This document shows positions 12,301 to 22,802 of a stretch of DNA of 64,000 nt, one piece after another (position 1 is the first letter of the stretch; each line of letters begins with the position of its first letter). The stretch covers positions 3,286,001 through 3,350,000 of the forward strand of contig JAVTVJ010000068.1 in the NCBI GenBank assembly GCA_034509425.1, in the 5' to 3' direction. The notes beneath the pieces were generated by a model that saw only the letters and a list, made by a program, of their open reading frames with translations, ran no database searches and was not told the origin of the DNA. The position numbers and the translations under genes are program-made. The stretch comes from Eopsaltria australis (taxonomy: Eukaryota > Chordata > Aves > Passeriformes > Petroicidae).

Positions 12301-15300
12301 TGAAAATTCTACATAACCTATACAGATATTCAATGACACTTATAAATTATTTTTTAAAGATTTGATCTTTTTAATTAAAAAAAAATGTGAAAAATATCAA
12401 TTCTGCCCTTTTGAGGACTAAAAGCTCTTCTGATACTCTACATTTGATAGATATTCAAACAAAATTAAACGTAGAGTAAAAGAAAAGGCTTAAGATACCA
12501 TTACCTTGAACATGCAGCAATTTCCTGAAATGTATGAAGCACTTTATTTATTCAACACAGGGTTATTTCAATGAAATCCTAATATTACTGTTTCAGATTC
12601 TCTCTCAATGAATATATTATTCTGTCAATCAATTAAATCTCAAGATGTCACTGACATTTGAAAGTCCTATCAATCTCTAATTTTCTTTACTGAGAAGTAT
12701 CATCACCTCATAATGCAATCTATGATATCACTGCAGTCTTGAATTAGTAGGAAGCACAAAAATAATCAATAAAGAATTACAGTGCTGGGGATGGAGAGAA
12801 AGCAAGTCCTTTTCCCCACAAACATAGGTTGTTGCACACATTACTGAACTGGAGCTCAGGAGACCCAGGTTCTGCTGCTGGCCTGCCAGGTAACCTTGGA
12901 CAAATGGCTTCTCTACAGATCTTTTCTCATCTGTAAAAATGGGGGAGAGAGCTAGATTGCTGCTGGTTTTTAAAATCTGCTGAAGATGTCTGAAGTTATA
13001 GAGAAATGAAGTGTTTCAGTTTTAAAAAAAAGCAAAGGCATCATCATCAAAGCTAAAAGAACAAACACTAAAAAGGCAAAAAAACAATCTTTTGCCTCAG
13101 TGGCTCTTAAGAGAGGCTATCAAGAGGATGAGGGCAACTTTCTTGTAAAGTTACAGCAATCTGGCAGTTGAGAAAGAATATACCCACAGCTCCAGCAGCA
13201 TGGCCAGAGGGCCTAACAGGTCAGCTCCCTCACAACCACCTGAATGGTTTTCAGTGGCATCAGTAGTCTTTGAATTCAGCTTAACACAGTCTCAGCTACA
13301 CTGCCTGTGGGAATGTGGGTCAAAAGATAAGTTCTGACTCCACCAAAGTTTACATTATACAATTCTCGTTGTAACTTTACATTTTATGTAATCCTTTCTT
13401 TTCACATTGTCTTTCAACGTAGCACCCTCTCTGTAAGGGAAAATGACATAAGCAGTATTTACAACTAGAACTGAGTAATTAAAATAATAGAATAAAAAAA
13501 TAATTTTAAAGATGATAATAAAAATAAACAAATTATTTTAAAGGTTTAAGTTTTGTATGGCTGATTTTTCCACATGCTTTACACAAAATACAAGCTTTGC
13601 ATTTTGATTAGGTACTTGACTAGAAGAGCTCCATTCAAAAGCTAAGTATTTATTAGTTGGTAAGAGAATTTAATGTATTTTCTTTTGTGCTTCTTGAAGC
13701 AAATCAGTTAGGAATGGCAAGTTGCTAACAGTAAAGCATCAGAAACTAACACAGAGCTTAATTTACAACACATACTGATGTCAGCATTGCTATGGCTACA
13801 TGGACTATAAAGAACCATAATTTTTGTCAATGAAAACTCTTTTGTAAAAAGTCTTCAGTAATGTTGCAATTATACTCACACAACTGATTTCTGGCTGCAT
13901 AATGTATTTTTATATGAAGTGCTAGAGAGCAAGCAAGAATACTGACAAAGACATTTGAAACACTTTATACACATGTTAAAAATGAGAACATTCAAATTTA
14001 CTGCAGAGCTTAACCTCCATATTAATTTTCTATAATACTATCAATTAAATTATTAGATAAGTGTATATACTTACAAATAATATGATTCAGTTAGTTTTAC
14101 TCCAACTACCAGGCTGTCACCCACAACACGCTGCCACAACTCCTCTGTGAAACGCTCTGGGACTTTGGACGCCAATGATGTCTCTTTACTAAGAGAATGA
14201 GGAGGATTTTCTACATCATCCCAGAGAGAGACAAGGCCTTCCTTACAGAAAAATGTGCTTTTTTAGATAAAGTAAGTAGAGATATTGGCTCTTTTTTTAC
14301 TGCATTACTTCATGCTTTACTACAAGTGACCACTGGAGGAGCTTTTAAGATACATAAAATGAAAGATATCTATAAACTAGTTTATTCTCTACAATAAATA
14401 GAACTGAATTTTCTTAAAACACGCTATATCATCATGTAAAGTACAACTTATTTTCTCTTTGTAAACATCACATGTTGAAATCTTGACCTGTCATACAATT
14501 TATTGTCCAAAGATTTAAGGTGTTAGAATTTATATTATTGCATTTAATTGCTCAGTACTTTGTTGTCCAAACCTGGAAAACTTGAAAGATATCACAATGG
14601 TAACTGAAAGGGAGATCAACTCCATTTCAATTAAATTAGGTTTCTTTTGAGCAATGTATTAAAATAAAATTTTCCCAACCTCCATCACCTTCTCAGCCCG
14701 CAGTTCACTGTGCCCCATTATAAAATCAATTTTGCTCCCACAGTTCTATGACAACTCCCTTTCTGTAACATGTTAGATTACAGACAGATATTCAATATCT
14801 AGGCAACTGTGCCAATTAGGACTCTACACTCCCCTCGTGTTTGTCACTAACTCTGTTAGAGTTTTCTCCTCTATACAACTCAGTTGTCAGGAGGTATTGT
14901 GCACAACTTAATTTACTCCTAACTACATATATTGGCAAGTTAAGAAAATGAACCAGACTTAAAAAGCAGATTCATGAGTTTTGATCATTGCAGCCTCTAC
15001 AGGTGAAATTGGTAAGTGGCTGAGGGCAGCACCCTCTACAAATGGCTTGGCAGAATTCAGAAGTGATCTGGCCCATCTCCTGCATTTTACCTTTTTTGAG
15101 TTTGGTAGAACATGGGTTCTTTCTTCAACAAGATCTATTAATGCTCTGCAAGACTCAAGAATAACCCTCTTTTGGAGTCCTAAATGCTGCTGTAGCTCTC
15201 GAACAGAAGTCCAACCAGCCTGTAAAAGATAATTATTAGACTACTGCACATAAGAAAGGATATTAAAGCTATCAAAGTATCTTTCCAGCTTTCCATTTTA

Positions 15301-18300
15301 ATGCAAGTATCACAAGTAAGGTTTCTAAAAAATGTTCAGGTCAGGCTACTCTGTTTTTAAAATGTGAATCTCAGAATCTTGGTCTTTCAATATTAAACCT
15401 AGAGTTTAAGATAAATATTAAGGTAGACTTAATCAAATTACATAGATATTCAGATATATTTCTGTAGCTATCTTTCATTATTAACCCTGCTTCACTTTTT
15501 CATAGATAGCAGTTTCATTTTCTTCTCAAGATTTGTATTGATTATTGGTCAAGTAAATATATTGAAGAGTTGACAGATTTACAGGCAGACACACATGCTG
15601 GCTATGTCTCACTTAAACAAAACACAATGAAAAAAATCCCCCCAAAAACAACCAAAACAAACCAACCAAAAAATCTCACAAACCAAACAATAAAGGAAAA
15701 AAGCATGCCAGCTTCTCAGGTTTTAAGAAAGCTCCTCAAAGCTACTATATGAAAGCAAGATTCTGAGAAGTCCAGTGCTGTCAAGGACAGAACAAACTCA
15801 CCCCTGGAATGCAAAACCAAACTTCCCTCTTCCCCCTCCCCATAGAAAATCCCCCCAAACACACAACACACATCAATCCATTATAAGCCTAAATAAAAAA
15901 GTAGTTCTTGTAAGTGAAACGATGTCCTCTGCTCAAGCTGCAATGGCAAAGGGCATTTCGACCAGCAGCACTCTTCATGAGAGTTCTGTAAAAAAATTGT
16001 CACCTATCAAACAGTGGATCTAAGCACCAGATTCCAGGCAATAATCCAGTGCCAGACTTGAGTTAGGAGAGGAAAAGGAAGAGTTAAGAACAAAGATGAG
16101 TCTACAATACCTTCTTAATTTAGGTTATCAGAACACTAAGCCATCATTTACTCCCATTGGAGCCAACTCCTGAATAAACAACTGAGAAACAGAAAGCAAA
16201 TAGGGAAGCATGGTGGTGGAAGCAGTCAGAATGGCCAAACATTCACTGTTGTGTGCTTGTTGACCAATCTGACTTTTGCAGGCCCTTTTCCTCCTAAAGC
16301 AACACAAGAAAGAGACTTGAATTCTACCATGGCAAACCCAAGACTGAGTTGTGTCCCCCATCAACTCTCTGTCACAAGTGACAGGCACATCCTTTCTGCT
16401 ATACGCCGAGATGTACTGCACTACGAGCAGCAGCAGGAGTCACAAGTTTTGTGCTGTGAAACTAAGAAAATAAAACTAGATCACCTTAGGACAAAAAATA
16501 AACATGAACATAAAAACAAGGCAGTCCAGAGCCAAAGACAATAGAGCTGTGAGTAAATCCAGAATTATAGTCCTTATAATTGTCAAGTCATGAGGGGGAG
16601 AACAGAGCAGTGGACATAAAGACACTTCTTTGTTTCTGCCAAAACAATCAACGAAAACCACGAGAAACCTGTAACCTCAGCTATTGTAATGGAACTGCAG
16701 TCCTCCACCAAAGGATGTCTTCTTTAGGAGATATCAAAACACATGTTAAAGTGAAAAGAAAACTTCAAAGGAGAAAAGGCTGGATTCAGGCCCAAAATAG
16801 TGCATACAAAATAAACATAGAACAATTCAAAATTGCTCAAGCTGATCCATTTTTCAATTTCACTTCCTGCAAAATGAGATTTATATATATTACTGTGTAT
16901 AACTTAAATGCAACTTACTTATACAGTGGACTATAATTTATTCCTGCCAAAGTTCTCACATGGCTAAGAAAACAGCTGTGCAGACATGAAACAAGGGTTA
17001 AGCAACAAGGATGAAAAAGGGCTGCATCTGCTATTTCATTGCACTCTAAAACACAAGATTCCATGGAGACTGAAAACTTGATTTGATTGCAAATTTCTAG
17101 AATACCTGAATTTTGATGATAAATATCAAGAGGCACCACTTCAAGACTAAATAACCTTTGAAAATTCCCAAGCTAAGCAGAACCCATGCACTATTGCTTC
17201 AAAACAAGCATCCTTGAAATTCAATTATACATCAGATTATAAAAGCCAGCAAGAGTATTTCACTGTTCAGCAAATATAATACAGAACAATGGGGATTTCA
17301 ACAGGGAAGCAACAGTAAGGTTAAAAAGAAATATCTGCACCTACTTCCAAATTCATCAGCTTGACAATTTAAAAAATTTTCAGCATTAAAACACAGTAAA
17401 TTTCCAACTTGCCTGGACTGCTTGTGCTAGCATGTGGCTTTGAAAATTAAGAGATTAAAAAGATCTAAAAGCACAGAAATGCTAGGTCTTATGAAGGATT
17501 CTGTGTCTGTAAGAACTATATCAGCACACGATAGATAAAATATCCAGCCAAGGGCTTGTTTCCAGCAGAACCAGTAGCAAGTGCAAACCAGATAATCCAT
17601 TTGATCCTCACACAGATTCAGAGCTGTACAGCTGGAAGCCAGTTGGTGTATTGAAAGAACAAAGTTATGGAACATAGAATGTACAGCTGTCAATGGCAGG
17701 GTGGACAACCTTCACTACAATCATGGAAGGAGTAGCCAATAAGAGACACAAACTGATTTCTGTTTTGTAGAAGAGTAATGTAATCAGTAATGTAATGAGT
17801 AGGGCAAGAATACAGCAGTGAAGTCAGTTTTAAAATATGACTGTCAAAAAAGAAAAAAATGCAGAAACAGAAAAAAAATGCATTTGGAAGGAAGATTGTA
17901 CTTCTGCATGGTAAAGCCAATAGGCCCCTAACATGTAAACTGTAAAAATGTAGGACTGGAAGGGACCTCAAGAGGTCCTCCAAATCAATCCAGCTTCTTT
18001 TTTCTTGGCCTTCCAGTAGGGAAAAAACATTTTGCACACTGTTCTCCAAATAGCTTTTATCTTTAGGATGATGCACAATATCTCTTCAGCTATCTTGTTT
18101 GCCATTAGAACTAGAAAAGTATTTTCTTTTTCAGTCTTTTCCTAATATGTCCTCCTTTTATTTATTTATTAACTGGTAAACTATTGTCAATTAATTTGCT
18201 TCATTTTTAAAGGCTGGAAATAAAACTGCCACAATATCCTACTTAGTTTTCACTAATTCTCAAGTGACAGGAATAATTACCTCATGTCTTGTCTTTAAAG

Positions 18301-21300
18301 CGCCCTTAGCAAGCTAACAATAGCCTCACATCATTGACTCAGTATGAGATTTATATTCTCTGCTAAAGCTATTTTTTCTTAAATAATCTTCCTATTTGTC
18401 AATTATTACTCATTTGGTATAGGCTAATATACACACTGCAAAAACACTCACATTGGTGAGTATGCTGGGTTTCCCTCAATTTGTTTTATAAATGATGCCA
18501 GATACAAGAAGGATACAGTTTAGCTTTATCTACAGTACTTTTCAAAATTATCCTTATAAAACCACTAATAACAGGAGCACAAACATCAGAAAGTGGTGAA
18601 ATAACCACAGTCATCAATTTGTGCAAATGCACTCACTGGGAACCTGCTACTATGTGACCTGAAAGTAATGGGGAGCAAAAGAAATAAACATTCTAATTTT
18701 TTTAAGCAGGTATTTAAATATCTATGAGTAAAATGACTGCTAAGGAGCTCTGATAAGATAGCTTCAACATTATCTCAAACTTTTAATTAAAATTAAATCA
18801 GACTTCTACAATTACCTAAATGCACTTATAACAACTGACAGAACTGAAACAGACTCCCACGGATTCAAGAATAAATACTTAACCATGCTGTCCTTTTACC
18901 TGAACTACTTCTTCAATAATAACAGTATCATTAGCCTCACCCTTTAGATAATGTAATGACACAGGACAGTAATTTATAGAAAACATGGAGGCAGAACTGT
19001 TGAGTACAAACCTGTAATCTTGTTTCAAGGGCTCGGACAGTAAGCAAACCATTCTCTTGCAATCCTTCTGCAGCAGGAACATCATGTTTATAATTGATAT
19101 CACTCTGAAAGAAAAAACAAAACCAAAACCCTGAGCAAATTAAAAATCTGAAAGTAAGGTACAGGCTATCAGACAGCATTACAAAAATCTGGGGAAAATA
19201 CAGCAAGCCAGGAGAATCACAATATGTCTTTTATAAGAAAAATCCTATTTTCTGAAAGCAATTAGAATTTGATAGTACATAATGGAAAGACCCAATTATG
19301 AGAAGATAATTAACAAGTACTATGGCTTTAATTAAATTAAGCGTTCCTAGCCAAAAGGTAAGGATTGTGGCAAAACTATTATGTATGTGAAGCATTTTCA
19401 GCTGCATTAATTTCCCAATAGAATGTTGATACAATCAAAGAAGCAAAATGATGTCTTCAGATAATTTAAGATTATAGCAGGGAATATTGTATTCAAACTT
19501 CAGGGCATTTCACAGCACACATCCAATTTCACTTTGCATCAATACTTAAACGATTTCTTGAGGTTTTCTTAATTTAGTAAGCACAGACTAAGTAGCTGAG
19601 AAAAAGGCAAGCTCAACTTACTGCATAGTTGACCTCCCCAAGATCTGTTATTCTGAATGTACTTAACACGTCTGCACTGGAGTCATCCTTAAAAAGCAGT
19701 AACAGCTGCTCACTTCCAGAGCCAATAAAATCATCCACCAGGACACACTTCACATTTTGCCATTTGGAAGCCACCTACAGTAGGAGAGGTTTTAAAATAC
19801 ATTTATTAGAATAAATCTTGTATTTGAGATCTCATTTTGGTGAAGCTTGCTTTCCATTAAGAGGGAGCCAATTCAGTTGTGTGAAATACAATAATGTTTA
19901 GAAGTTTCAAGATCTCACTCTCACCCCATCATATAGAGCCTATGTAACTCTGGGAAAAATTAGCCATTTCTCTTTAAAAATCACTTTCCAAATTACAGGT
20001 TGCAGAGAAGATAACTTTTCAGTGTATTCAAACAACTGAATGTTGTAACATTTACTTAGAAGAAGTAATACTTGAAGATCAGTTAAAGGCATTATACCTT
20101 TGACATTGAGAAATATCTTTGCTTCATAACAGACTTTAATGTGTTTGAAAGTTAAAGACAAATTTTTACAATAATGCAACAACTAAATAGCATAAATTTT
20201 TATTTCCTGACTTATACAAGCCTTCCTGTCAGATTACTACAAAACCCAAGCAGAAACTTTGTCTCTCCTAATTTTAGGAAACAATAGCAAGGCCTTTTCT
20301 CGTCATTTTCATGAAACAATATTTTCTAGAAACAACTTTTTGTTATTAGGAATTAAGGCTCAAAAAGCTTTGATGTTTCAATGAGTAGTTTATACTTTGC
20401 AATGATATCAGGTAACTTCTAACACAAATCATCTAGGCACACTCATAACTGCTTTACAACTTCAAGTTCTCACATTACTGCAGTTTTCAATTAGCAACAG
20501 AAGCTTTGGTCAGATTCATAAATGTATTCCTACATGAGAGAATTCCAGCTTCATTTTTCAGATACATAAGCAAGCAATGGAAGCAAAACAACGTCATACT
20601 GGTTATTTTACCAGCAGCAACAATAATAAACAAAAAATCTAAAGAACTTAAAAAGGCAGGTTTTCAGTTGCAGGACTTTCAATAAGACAATATATACAAA
20701 AAAAGAACAGCAGTAAAATGGAACTGTTTAAAGCCATCAGTACCTGTAAGCTGTCTCTCCTCTGTACAACACAGCTATTTCCAGTGGCAAAAGACACAGC
20801 AAATAGCAAATCATTCCTTCTGGTTAGAGCTGGTTTTACCGAACATGGCTTTTCATAAGGAAGTTCACAAACACCTTTAGGGACACCATTTTGGAACCAA
20901 ATCAGCTGGTTCTTATGGGTTATGGCAACAAGTGATATTTGGAGCTGCTTTTTCAGTCTCTCACTCTTGCAGATGTAGACAGAAGATACCACTCTGCTGT
21001 AAGCATGAGGCATGAAGCACGTGCTACTCAGCATTTTTTGTGTTCGAATTGCGTATCCAAAGAACTCACTACCCCAGATAGCTCTGTCTGAAACAGAAAA
21101 CCCATCTGCATCTTCAGTCGCTGGCAGGCAAGCAGTTCTTATTCCTAAGACAACAGTGCCTTCACCTACAACTTCACCTGTCCACACTACAGAAGAAAGC
21201 TGAACAGGAGCACTTTGAACCACGCAGGTGTTGGAAGAGATGTAGAACAGCTTGTTGGCATGTCTCCACAACAGTGATGGGCCAGCAAACAACCTGATGT

Positions 21301-21676
21301 CTTCTTTCAGCTCATAATCTAATTTAAAATAAAAGGATGGCTCAAATTTGTTTGAGCTGTGAAGCAACAATAAAAAGTATTTGACATTGTTCCATTTCTT
21401 CTGCTTCATCAAAATGCAGGGAAGAATAATCCCTGTTCTGGAATCCGTTGTGCAGCTACAACAAATCATCTCAATTTTTGAGTGACTGACTCCCATGCTG
21501 AATACTCCAGAAGACTTCTGAACAAACAGCTTAGTGTCTCTGTTGAACACCATCCTTCTGACACATAAATTCACTGTTTTATCATCTGCTTCCTCTGCAT
21601 GCTTTGGTTTTGACAATTGAAATACAAGGACTTCACCATTGTAGGACAAGAACTGATCTTGCTCACTCAGAAGCAT
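8952..21676 (-). CDS. FANCB: FANCB, Fanconi anaemia group B protein (whole gene, 8 coding exons)
   Basis: Subunit of the nuclear Fanconi anaemia core complex. In the known family it forms a catalytic module with FANCL and FAAP100 that monoubiquitinates FANCD2-FANCI at DNA interstrand crosslinks. Joining 21676-20744, 19774-19622, 19104-19012, 15219-15091, 14241-14075, 12011-11557, 10755-10518 and 9372-8952 on the minus strand gives one open frame of 862 codons plus TAG; all introns are GT-AG and all phases match. The human protein is 859 residues. Recognisable blocks in order are an N-terminal [12 protein letters not shown] segment, [30 protein letters not shown] with [34 protein letters not shown], and a C-terminal [17 protein letters not shown]. 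No enzymatic motif is expected or seen. The start is the first ATG after an in-frame TAA; A at -3 is favourable. The gene diverges from MOSPD2 across a shared CpG island. Confidence 0.95.
9373..11556 (-). other. FANCB: FANCB introns 7 and 6, with an AT-rich tract
   Basis: The intervals 9373-10517 and 10756-11556 are intronic. The first contains a strongly AT-rich stretch near 10075-10145, built of TAATATAT and TTAATA steps and partly self-complementary. No other gene or repeat family was recognised. Confidence 0.7.
10518..10755 (-). CDS. FANCB: FANCB coding exon 7 (residues 644-723)
   Basis: 238 bases, acceptor TTTTCTTGCAG and donor GTAAAA. It encodes [12 protein letters not shown], then [11 protein letters not shown] and [19 protein letters not shown], collinear with the human protein. 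It begins by completing a glycine codon and ends with AG of an arginine codon. Confidence 0.92.
11557..12011 (-). CDS. FANCB: FANCB coding exon 6 (residues 492-644)
   Basis: 455 bases between a TTTTCACAG acceptor and a GTAAAT donor. It encodes [13 protein letters not shown], a lysine/proline-rich variable linker ([10 protein letters not shown]), then [20 protein letters not shown] and [17 protein letters not shown]. Open sequence upstream of the acceptor in the same frame is intronic read-through. Confidence 0.92.
12012..14074 (-). other. FANCB: FANCB intron 5
   Basis: Intron between coding exons 5 and 6. It contains a MIR-like SINE fossil at 12846-12960 and AT-rich low-complexity sequence near 13480-13540. 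Nothing else coding is seen. Confidence 0.75.
12846..12960 (+). mobile_element. Ancient MIR-like SINE fragment
   Basis: Motifs of the tRNA-derived MIR SINE appear in the right order: CTGGAG, GACCCAGGTTC, GTAACCTTGGACAA, and TCTCATCTGTAAAAATGGGG at about 12927-12946. The last is nearly identical to the MIR core-to-3' transition. The left end and the 3' LINE-derived tail are not recognisable. It lies in a FANCB intron, antisense to the gene. Confidence 0.65.
14075..14241 (-). CDS. FANCB: FANCB coding exon 5 (residues 437-492)
   Basis: It begins GAA after a TTTTTCTGTAAG acceptor and ends with two bases of a codon before GTAAGT. It encodes [13 protein letters not shown], then [19 protein letters not shown], which is strongly FANCB-like. 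Phase 2 at the end is completed by the first base of exon 6 (TT plus G, leucine). Confidence 0.88.
15091..15219 (-). CDS. FANCB: FANCB coding exon 4 (residues 394-436)
   Basis: 43 codons, phase 0, acceptor CTTTTACAG and donor AAG/GTAAAA. It encodes [20 protein letters not shown] and LIDLVEE, matching the helical stretch after the first propeller-like region. The open frame runs on past the donor for some 40 codons without family similarity. The exon end therefore rests on the donor and on phase agreement with exon 5. Confidence 0.85.
15220..19011 (-). other. FANCB: FANCB intron 3 (about 3.8 kb)
   Basis: Intron between coding exons 3 and 4. It includes a short CR1 fragment near 17948-18012 and A/C-rich low-complexity sequence near 15630-15680. 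The many short open frames here on both strands have no family resemblance and no shared splice logic. Confidence 0.7.
17948..18012 (-). mobile_element. Short CR1 LINE 3'-end fragment
   Basis: The plus strand shows GACTGGAAGGGACCTCAAGA at about 17955-17974, then a degenerate GTCCTCCAAATCAATCC. This is the reverse complement of the tail of CR1 elements, so the element points to the minus strand, the same orientation as the other CR1 copies here. It is too short to assign a subfamily. Confidence 0.6.
19012..19104 (-). CDS. FANCB: FANCB coding exon 3 (residues 363-393)
   Basis: 31 codons, phase 0 on both sides. The acceptor is strong (TTTTTTCTTTCAG). The donor, CAG followed by GTTTGT, is weak at +3 to +5. 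The sequence ([10 protein letters not shown], then VRALETRLQ) aligns with the variable human segment before the helical VREL region. Confidence 0.85.
19622..19774 (-). CDS. FANCB: FANCB coding exon 2 (residues 312-362)
   Basis: 51 codons in phase 0, flanked by a CTGTAG acceptor and a GTAAGT donor. It encodes [17 protein letters not shown], one of the best conserved stretches of FANCB, then [11 protein letters not shown]. The frame is reverse to the plus-strand reading in this interval. Confidence 0.92.
19775..20743 (-). other. FANCB: FANCB intron 1 between coding exons 1 and 2
   Basis: About 970 bases of AT-rich intron with no recognised repeat or RNA gene. The reading frame leaving coding exon 1 closes within it. 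Confidence 0.75.
20744..21676 (-). CDS. FANCB: FANCB coding exon 1 (residues 1-311)
   Basis: Large first coding exon, as in mammals. It starts at ATG 21676-21674 and ends CAG before a GTACTG donor at 20743. It carries the [12 protein letters not shown] and RRMVF blocks, a LLWRH segment, and RKNQLI-like [10 protein letters not shown] near the end. The open frame continues past the donor but loses family similarity at once, which fixes the exon end. The N-terminus is a few residues shorter than human, starting near the second methionine of the human protein. Confidence 0.93.
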
Positions 21677-21783
21677 CTTGATTTATCTTTATGTATATTC
21701 CTCTAGAAGAAAATCGTATGTGCCCCTATTTCTGTCAGGCTAATTTCTTTGTGGAAATTTTAACCCTTCTGGACATTTTCCAT
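21677..21783 (-). other. FANCB: FANCB 5' UTR part of coding exon 1, with a short upstream ORF
   Basis: On the minus strand a good acceptor (TTATTTGCTTTTGTAG) ends at 21784, so the exon probably begins at 21783. Its first three bases would be ATG, opening a 7-codon uORF (M-E-N-V-Q-K-G, stop at 21762-21760) in a different frame from FANCB. A second possible acceptor (TTTTCTTCTAG) nearer the start codon would remove it. Confidence 0.5.
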
Positions 21784-22330
21784 CTACAAAAGCAAATAAG
21801 AAAAAAAAAAATTAAAAGTTTTGGGACTAGCTGAACTGATCCTTAAGAATAACTATGCATTGCAAAGCAATAAGAGAAAAATTTGAGAATGAGCCCAGTA
21901 TGCGCTTTAATATCACAGATTAATAATGAAGTTAAGCAACTTTGTACTGAGATTTAAGTAACAGAAGCATTTCAGAAACTTTTTTTACTAAAGTATGAAT
22001 TCTCTGGTTTTCAACAGCTGAAGGTTTTTTGGTAGAAACCAAACCACACACTCACAATTCCTGTGATTGCATTGAAAGTGTCAGCACCACAAATACCCTG
22101 AGCAGACTGGAAAGTAACGGTGCTTTGAATTCTCAAATTAAAGAGCCTTCTCTCCGGGGTAGTGCTTATTAATAGCTATAAATCATTCTTTGTTAAAATT
22201 ATAAGGCCTGGAAGCAGAAAGTTCTCTGAAGAAGCATCCAGTCATTTCGCGGCCATGTAGGCACCCTCCCACTTTCCCTCCTCGCCCAGAGAAGGCCCCG
22301 GGAACCCCGAGGGAACCGCAGCCGTCTCAC

Positions 22331-22430
22331 CAAGTTTCACTCAATTTGCGGGGTCCGCAGTGACGCCCCTCGCCCGGCTCCGGCCAGCGAGCTCCCGCAG
22401 AGAGACGGGCTACAGAGAGGGGCACTGACC
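22331..22430 (-). other. FANCB: Probable FANCB noncoding first exon (donor end defined)
   Basis: On the minus strand AACTTG is followed by a GTGAGA donor at 22330-22325, inside the CpG island and upstream of the 5' UTR acceptor at 21784. FANCB is known to begin with noncoding exon(s) in mammals. The upstream edge is unknown and the coordinate given is nominal. Confidence 0.4.
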
Positions 22431-22573
22431 GCGGGCTCCGCGCCGCCGGGGCCTCTCCTGGCTGCCAGCGGGGCCGCTCCCGCCCGGGCCGTGCCGCGGT
22501 TCCAGGCCGCGGTTCCGGGCCGGCCGGGCCGCTCCGAAGCTCCCGCCGCGGGGAGCACGACGGGAGCGGGGCG

Positions 22574-22673
22574 GGGGCGGGGCTGGGGCTGGGGCGGGGC
22601 TGGGGCTGGGGCGGGGCTGGGGCGGGGCTGGGGCGGGGCTGGGGCGGGGCTGGGGCGGGGCTGGGGCGGGGCT
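22574..22673. repeat. GC-box minisatellite (11-bp unit)
   Basis: Six perfect tandem copies of GGGGCGGGGCT run from 22608 to 22673. They are preceded by interspersed 11-bp and 6-bp (GGGGCT) units back to about 22574. Each full unit contains a GC box. The G-rich strand has dense G4 runs that could form G-quadruplexes. The proline/alanine-rich frames read from it are repeat artefacts. Confidence 0.93.
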
Positions 22674-22793
22674 CGCTGCCGCCCGCCGCGCTGGGGCCCC
22701 GCCCCACAGGCCCCGCTCCATCCCCTTTTCCCGCCGCTCCTCGCGCTGCCGGAGCCGCCTCAGTGCGGGCGGCGCGGGCGGACCCGCTGGATC

Positions 22794-22802
22794 ATGGCTG
22801 AG
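22794..22802 (+). CDS. MOSPD2: MOSPD2 coding exon 1 (residues 1-3)
   Basis: Only ATG GCT GAG is coding, followed by a GTGAGT donor. It is too small for ORF detection and is assigned because MAE is the known MOSPD2 N-terminus and the phase (0) fits exon 2. The 5' UTR start is not determinable. Confidence 0.85.

Noticed and set aside
20648..20743. Continuation of the FANCB exon 1 frame past the splice donor
   Set aside because: FANCB similarity stops at CAG before GTACTG and resumes in the exon at 19774. The tail is intronic read-through.
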